Positions 7,179 to 10,015 of a stretch of 10,015 nt of DNA are shown piece by piece (position 1 is the first letter of the stretch; each line of letters begins with the position of its first letter). Source of the DNA: an uncultured Lachnospiraceae bacterium. Lineage in GTDB: Bacteria > Bacillota_A > Clostridia > Lachnospirales > Lachnospiraceae. The DNA is taken from NCBI GenBank assembly GCA_946621895.1, contig CAMOOZ010000017.1, positions 1-10,015 of the forward strand, in the 5' to 3' direction. A program made the translations under genes and the position numbers. The notes under the pieces were generated by a model, which worked only from the letters and a program-made list of their open reading frames with translations, made no database searches and was not told where the DNA came from.

Positions 7179-8181
7179 AGTCCTTCAGCTCCTCCACATC
7201 CAGCCTGCATTCCTTCAGGTAACTGATCATCCGCTCCGCCAGCTTTTCATCCTCCGGCAGCTGCAGGATCATCTGCCCTCTGGCGATGCCGCCGATATCC
7301 TTCGTGTCCGCAAGCAGGATATTCGCGGGCGCCCCGGTGGAAAGGACCATATTCGCGATCACCGGCTCATAGGAGGAATTCTCCTTAAACACGATGCGGA
7401 TACAGTGCTTCCCTTTCAGCTCGGAAACGATCCCGGTCCTCTCCTGGCCGCTCTCCAGAAAGAGCCGCCTGGCCGCCGCGGATTTGGGGTGGGCAAAGAT
7501 CTCCTTTACTTCTCCCGACTCCGCAAGCTTTCCCTCATCAATGATCGCCACATGGCTGCAGACCTCCTCCACCACGCTCATGGCGTGGGTGATGATCACG
7601 ATCGTGATGCCGAAGCGCTCGTTGATCTGCTTTAAAAGGGCCAGAATGGATTTTGTCGTGGCGGGATCCAGCGCGCTTGTGGCTTCATCACACAAAAGGA
7701 TCTTCGGGTCCGCGGCCAGTGCTCTTGCGATGGCCACGCGCTGCATCTGACCGCCGGAAAGCTGCGCGGGGTAGACCTCGGCCTTATCCTTAAGCCCCAC
7801 CAGCTCCAGAAGCTCCAGCGCCTTTTCCTTCGCGTCCTTCTTCGGCACCTTCCCGATCTCCAGCGGGAAGCAGACATTGCCCAGAACGGAGCGCTGCATC
7901 AGCAGATTGAAATGCTGAAAGATCATGCCCATCCCGCGCCTGGTCTCTCTTAAGGCGGCATCGTCCATCTGCGAAAGATCCTTCCCCTGAATATAGACCC
8001 TTCCCTCGGTGGGGCGCTCCAGATAATTCAGGCATCTGACCAGCGTGGATTTTCCGGCGCCCGACATCCCGATGATCCCGTAGATCTCACCGGCATGGAT
8101 ATGCAGGTCGATCCCCTTCAGGGCCTCCACCTGTCCGTCCCTGGTGGAGAAGGTTTTCGTCAGTCCCTCGATCCGGATCAT
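7171..8181 (-). CDS. metN: Methionine ABC transporter ATP-binding protein MetN
   Basis: This 336-residue ATPase powers methionine import through MetI at the inner face of the membrane. It shows Walker A GMSGAGKST (38-46), the Q-loop Gln89 in MIFQHFN, the ABC signature LSGGQMQRVAIARAL (141-155), Walker B ILLCDE (161-166), a D-loop SALD and His199 in ITHAM. The C-terminal part (about 257-335) is a NIL domain, the ferredoxin-like module that binds methionine and inhibits transport when the cell is replete; this separates MetN from amino-acid ABC ATPases without it. The ATG overlaps the clpX stop by 4 bp (ATGA), and a G-rich stretch (AGGGGGCAGGG) just upstream may serve as its ribosome site. No SAM (S-box) leader can precede it because the upstream sequence is clpX coding. 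D-methionine as well as L-methionine is a known substrate of the family. Confidence 0.96.
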   Translation of the reverse strand: MIRIEGLTKTFSTRDGQVEALKGIDLHIHAGEIYGIIGMSGAGKSTLVRCLNYLERPTEGRVYIQGKDLSQMDDAALRETRRGMGMIFQHFNLLMQRSVLGNVCFPLEIGKVPKKDAKEKALELLELVGLKDKAEVYPAQLSGGQMQRVAIARALAADPKILLCDEATSALDPATTKSILALLKQINERFGITIVIITHAMSVVEEVCSHVAIIDEGKLAESGEVKEIFAHPKSAAARRLFLESGQERTGIVSELKGKHCIRIVFKENSSYEPVIANMVLSTGAPANILLADTKDIGGIARGQMILQLPEDEKLAERMISYLKECRLDVEELKDYV

Positions 8182-9761
8182 CGCCCTGCCCCCTGAAAGC
8201 CCATCACCTTTTCCGGCAGGATCCCCACCACATCGCCGCGCATGCCGATGATGGGATTCCCCCTGCCCTCCACATAGTCTTCGGTGATCGTTACGCTGCC
8301 GATATTGCTGTCCTTCGGAATTTCGTACATGATATCCAGCATGAACTCCTCAATGATCGCCCGCAGCGCCCTGGCCCCGGTTTCCTTCTCCATGGCCTTT
8401 TTCGCGATGGCATGAAGGGAGGCGTCCTCAAACCGCAGGTCGACCTCGTCCATCTCCAAAAGCCGCTGATACTGCTTCAGAATGGCATTCCTGGGCTCCT
8501 TCAGGATGCGGACCAGCATATCCTCCGTCAGCGCCTCCAGCGGGCAGAGGATCGGCAGCCTGCCGAGAAACTCCGGGATCATCCCGAATTTTCTCAGATC
8601 CTCCGTGGTGGTCTTCATCAGGATATCCTTGTCCTTATCCAGCTTGTCCTTTAACTCCGCGTTAAACCCGATCGAGGTCTGCTTATGCAGCCTCCTTTTG
8701 ATCACCTCCGGCAGATCCGGGAAGGCGCCGCCGCAGATAAACAGGATATTCCTCGTATTCACGCTGACCACGGGCACCATCATGTTCTTGGAACTGCCTC
8801 CCACGGGCACCTCCACCTCCGCTCCCTCCAGGAGCTTCAGCATCCCCTGCTGGACGGACTCGCCGTTTACATCCCTTGCGGTGGAGTCCCGTTTCCGGGC
8901 GATCTTATCGATCTCATCGATGAACACGATCCCCGTCTCCGCGCGCTCCACATCATTGTCCGCGGCCAGCAGGAGCTTCGAGATCACGCTTTCCACATCA
9001 TCCCCGATATACCCCGCCTCCGTCAGGCTCGTTGCATCCGCGACGGCCAGCGGCACATCCAAAAGCCTCGCCATTGTCCGCACAAGATGCGTTTTTCCGC
9101 TGCCGGTAGGGCCCAGCATCAGAATGTTGGATTTCTCGATCTCCACCGCATCCTCTTCGCCATGGGCCAGCCGCTTATAATGATTGTACACGGCCACGGA
9201 CATGATCTTTTTCGCCTTGTCCTGCCCCACCACATACTCGTCCAGCTTTTCCCGGATCCTGTGCGGCGCCGGGATATCCTGAATGGAAAACACCGGCTCC
9301 GGCTTCTTTTCCTTCTTTTTCGGCTTCACCTGTTTTCTTCCCGGAAACAGATTTTCAAAGCCGAAATTTCCCATCATATCGGAAAGATTAATAAAGCTGA
9401 CCCGCGGAGACTTGCCCGAAGAGGCATTGTCCTTATCCTGCTGCCCATCCTGAGCATCATTGTTTTCCTGCTGATCCTTTTTCGCCTTGCTGACCGCTTC
9501 CGTCTGGTTTACGACCTCGTCCATCAGCCGGTGCATGCAGTCATTGCAGATATGGATCCCGCCGGGGAGATGAAACATCGCCCCCGCCACGGAAGAAGGC
9601 CGGGAGCAGAAATAGCAGATATCTCCGGGCTTTTTTTCATCGTTTCCCTTATCCCCCCCCGGGGCATTTCCGTGGGACGCATCCCCTTCGGATGAATCTC
9701 CCCGGGAGCTCTTTACCTCGTCCAGGCTCAAATCTTCAACATCCTTAAAATCCTTATTCAC
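8178..9761 (-). CDS. clpX: Divergent ClpX-type AAA+ unfoldase
   Basis: This 527-residue protein, about 100 longer than usual ClpX, unfolds proteins with ATP and feeds them to ClpP. A polar extension (1-45) precedes a four-Cys zinc module (C49-x2-C52, C72-x2-C75). A charged, Gln/Asp/Lys-rich linker covers 85-160. The AAA+ core has Walker A GPTGSGKT (217-224), pore loop GYIG (250-253), Walker B IVFIDE (278-283), the arginine-finger motif EFLGRLP (397-403) and sensor 2 GARALR (462-467). IGF (364-366) is the ClpP-docking loop, so ClpP partnership is likely. The usual GGRKH pore-entry loop is absent; GGSSKN (321-326) stands there, which may alter substrate choice. GTG 9761 has GGAGG 5 nt upstream; ATG 9773 overlaps that site and the more upstream GTG 9815 lies inside the protease gene. 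clpP and tig, common neighbours of standard clpX, are absent, so this may be a second ClpX copy. Confidence 0.9.
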   Translation of the reverse strand: MNKDFKDVEDLSLDEVKSSRGDSSEGDASHGNAPGGDKGNDEKKPGDICYFCSRPSSVAGAMFHLPGGIHICNDCMHRLMDEVVNQTEAVSKAKKDQQENNDAQDGQQDKDNASSGKSPRVSFINLSDMMGNFGFENLFPGRKQVKPKKKEKKPEPVFSIQDIPAPHRIREKLDEYVVGQDKAKKIMSVAVYNHYKRLAHGEEDAVEIEKSNILMLGPTGSGKTHLVRTMARLLDVPLAVADATSLTEAGYIGDDVESVISKLLLAADNDVERAETGIVFIDEIDKIARKRDSTARDVNGESVQQGMLKLLEGAEVEVPVGGSSKNMMVPVVSVNTRNILFICGGAFPDLPEVIKRRLHKQTSIGFNAELKDKLDKDKDILMKTTTEDLRKFGMIPEFLGRLPILCPLEALTEDMLVRILKEPRNAILKQYQRLLEMDEVDLRFEDASLHAIAKKAMEKETGARALRAIIEEFMLDIMYEIPKDSNIGSVTITEDYVEGRGNPIIGMRGDVVGILPEKVMGFQGAGR

Positions 9762-9766
9762 TCTTA

Positions 9767-9771
9767 CCTCC
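9767..9771 (-). promoter_or_regulatory. Ribosome binding site that sets the clpX start at GTG 9761
   Basis: The minus strand reads GGAGG, TAAGA, GTG. The site includes the G of the in-frame ATG at 9773, so that ATG is unlikely to be the start; GTG 9761 has near-ideal spacing. No promoter is visible in the 37 bp between the protease stop and this start, so clpX is probably read from the upstream transcript. Confidence 0.75.
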
Positions 9772-9798
9772 ATTCGAAAGCAGGCCTTTAAGCTTACT

Positions 9799-10015
9799 TT
9801 ATGACGGCCGCTCACCGAGGGTGACCTCTGTCTGCTCCATCCGGTAGCCCTCTTCCGTGAGCCGCATATATTCCACCACGGCGGAAGAACCGATGGGATA
9901 TTCCGTGAGCACCCGTTTTAAGCCCTCCAGTGTGGTGACCATTTTCCCGCCAAAGCTGACAATGATATCCCGTTCCCTTCAGCCCGCGAAATCGGCGACG
10001 GATTTTGAGTTGATC
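9799..10015 (-). CDS. C-terminal PDZ domain of an HtrA-like protease, with an in-frame TGA (5' end outside window)
   Basis: Only the last 72 codons or so are visible. The frame reads INSKSVADFAG, then TGA (9979-9981), then RERDIIVSFGGKMVTTLEG and on to VEYMRLTEEGYRMEQTEVTLGERPS before TAA at 9799. This is the second half of a PDZ domain followed by the short TLGERP-type tail seen in HtrA/DegP serine proteases, which degrade misfolded proteins outside the membrane. The protease domain is beyond the window, so the family call rests on the PDZ and tail alone. The TGA falls where the family has AGLKxxDIIV; CTGAAG appears as TGAAGG, as if one C were lost and one G gained 6 nt apart, restoring the frame. 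Either the gene is broken or the sequence has two homopolymer errors near its end. The gene lies 37 bp before clpX in the same direction, giving a protein-quality-control pair. Confidence 0.75.

Noticed and set aside
8685..9695. Plus-strand open frame of 336 codons opposite clpX
   Set aside because: Its translation is His/Arg/Leu/Ile-rich with no domain, and it lies antisense to a clear ClpX. It is a by-product of GC-rich codon use.
9979..9981. TGA as selenocysteine or tryptophan codon
   Set aside because: PDZ domains have no selenocysteine at this place, TGA ends three other genes in the window, and a simple pair of 1-nt shifts explains it.

Overview
The window reads almost entirely on the minus strand, so genes are transcribed from position 10015 towards position 1. 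It is GC-rich by eye, has strong GGAGG-type ribosome sites, many short gene overlaps, an outer-surface protein style with Ala/Glu-rich acidic heads and bacterial Ig-like (BIG2) repeats, and a ClpX/HtrA/MetNI set. Together these suggest a Gram-positive anaerobe of the Clostridia, most like Lachnospiraceae. This is inference from protein style; no rRNA or other marker gene is present. No plus-strand gene, tRNA, rRNA, CRISPR array or mobile element was found.

Right-hand block (10015 to 5261): a tight run of five genes that looks like one transcript. It holds the C-terminal PDZ end of an HtrA-like protease (interrupted here by an in-frame TGA), a divergent ClpX unfoldase with a long polar N-terminal extension, the ATPase (MetN) and permease (MetI) of a D/L-methionine importer, and a multi-pass membrane acyltransferase of the acyltransferase-3 family. 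clpX and metN overlap by 4 bp, metN and metI by 8 bp, and the acyltransferase starts 4 nt after metI stops. No metQ (substrate-binding lipoprotein) and no clpP lie in the window.

Middle spacer (5067 to 5260): an AT-rich control region with a perfect 20-bp inverted repeat, three direct repeats at exactly 13-bp spacing, a TTGACA-type promoter overlapping the repeats, and a leader hairpin just before the ribosome site of the next gene.

Left-hand block (5066 to 1): two secreted proteins, each with a signal peptide followed by a long acidic Ala/Glu-rich stretch. The first is a 983-residue protein with about nine tandem BIG2-type Ig-like domains and no visible wall anchor. The second, cut by the window edge, has a transglutaminase-like Cys/His/Asp domain and the start of an Ig-like domain. 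An intrinsic terminator and a candidate promoter separate them, so they are probably transcribed independently but act in the same place, the cell surface or surrounding medium.
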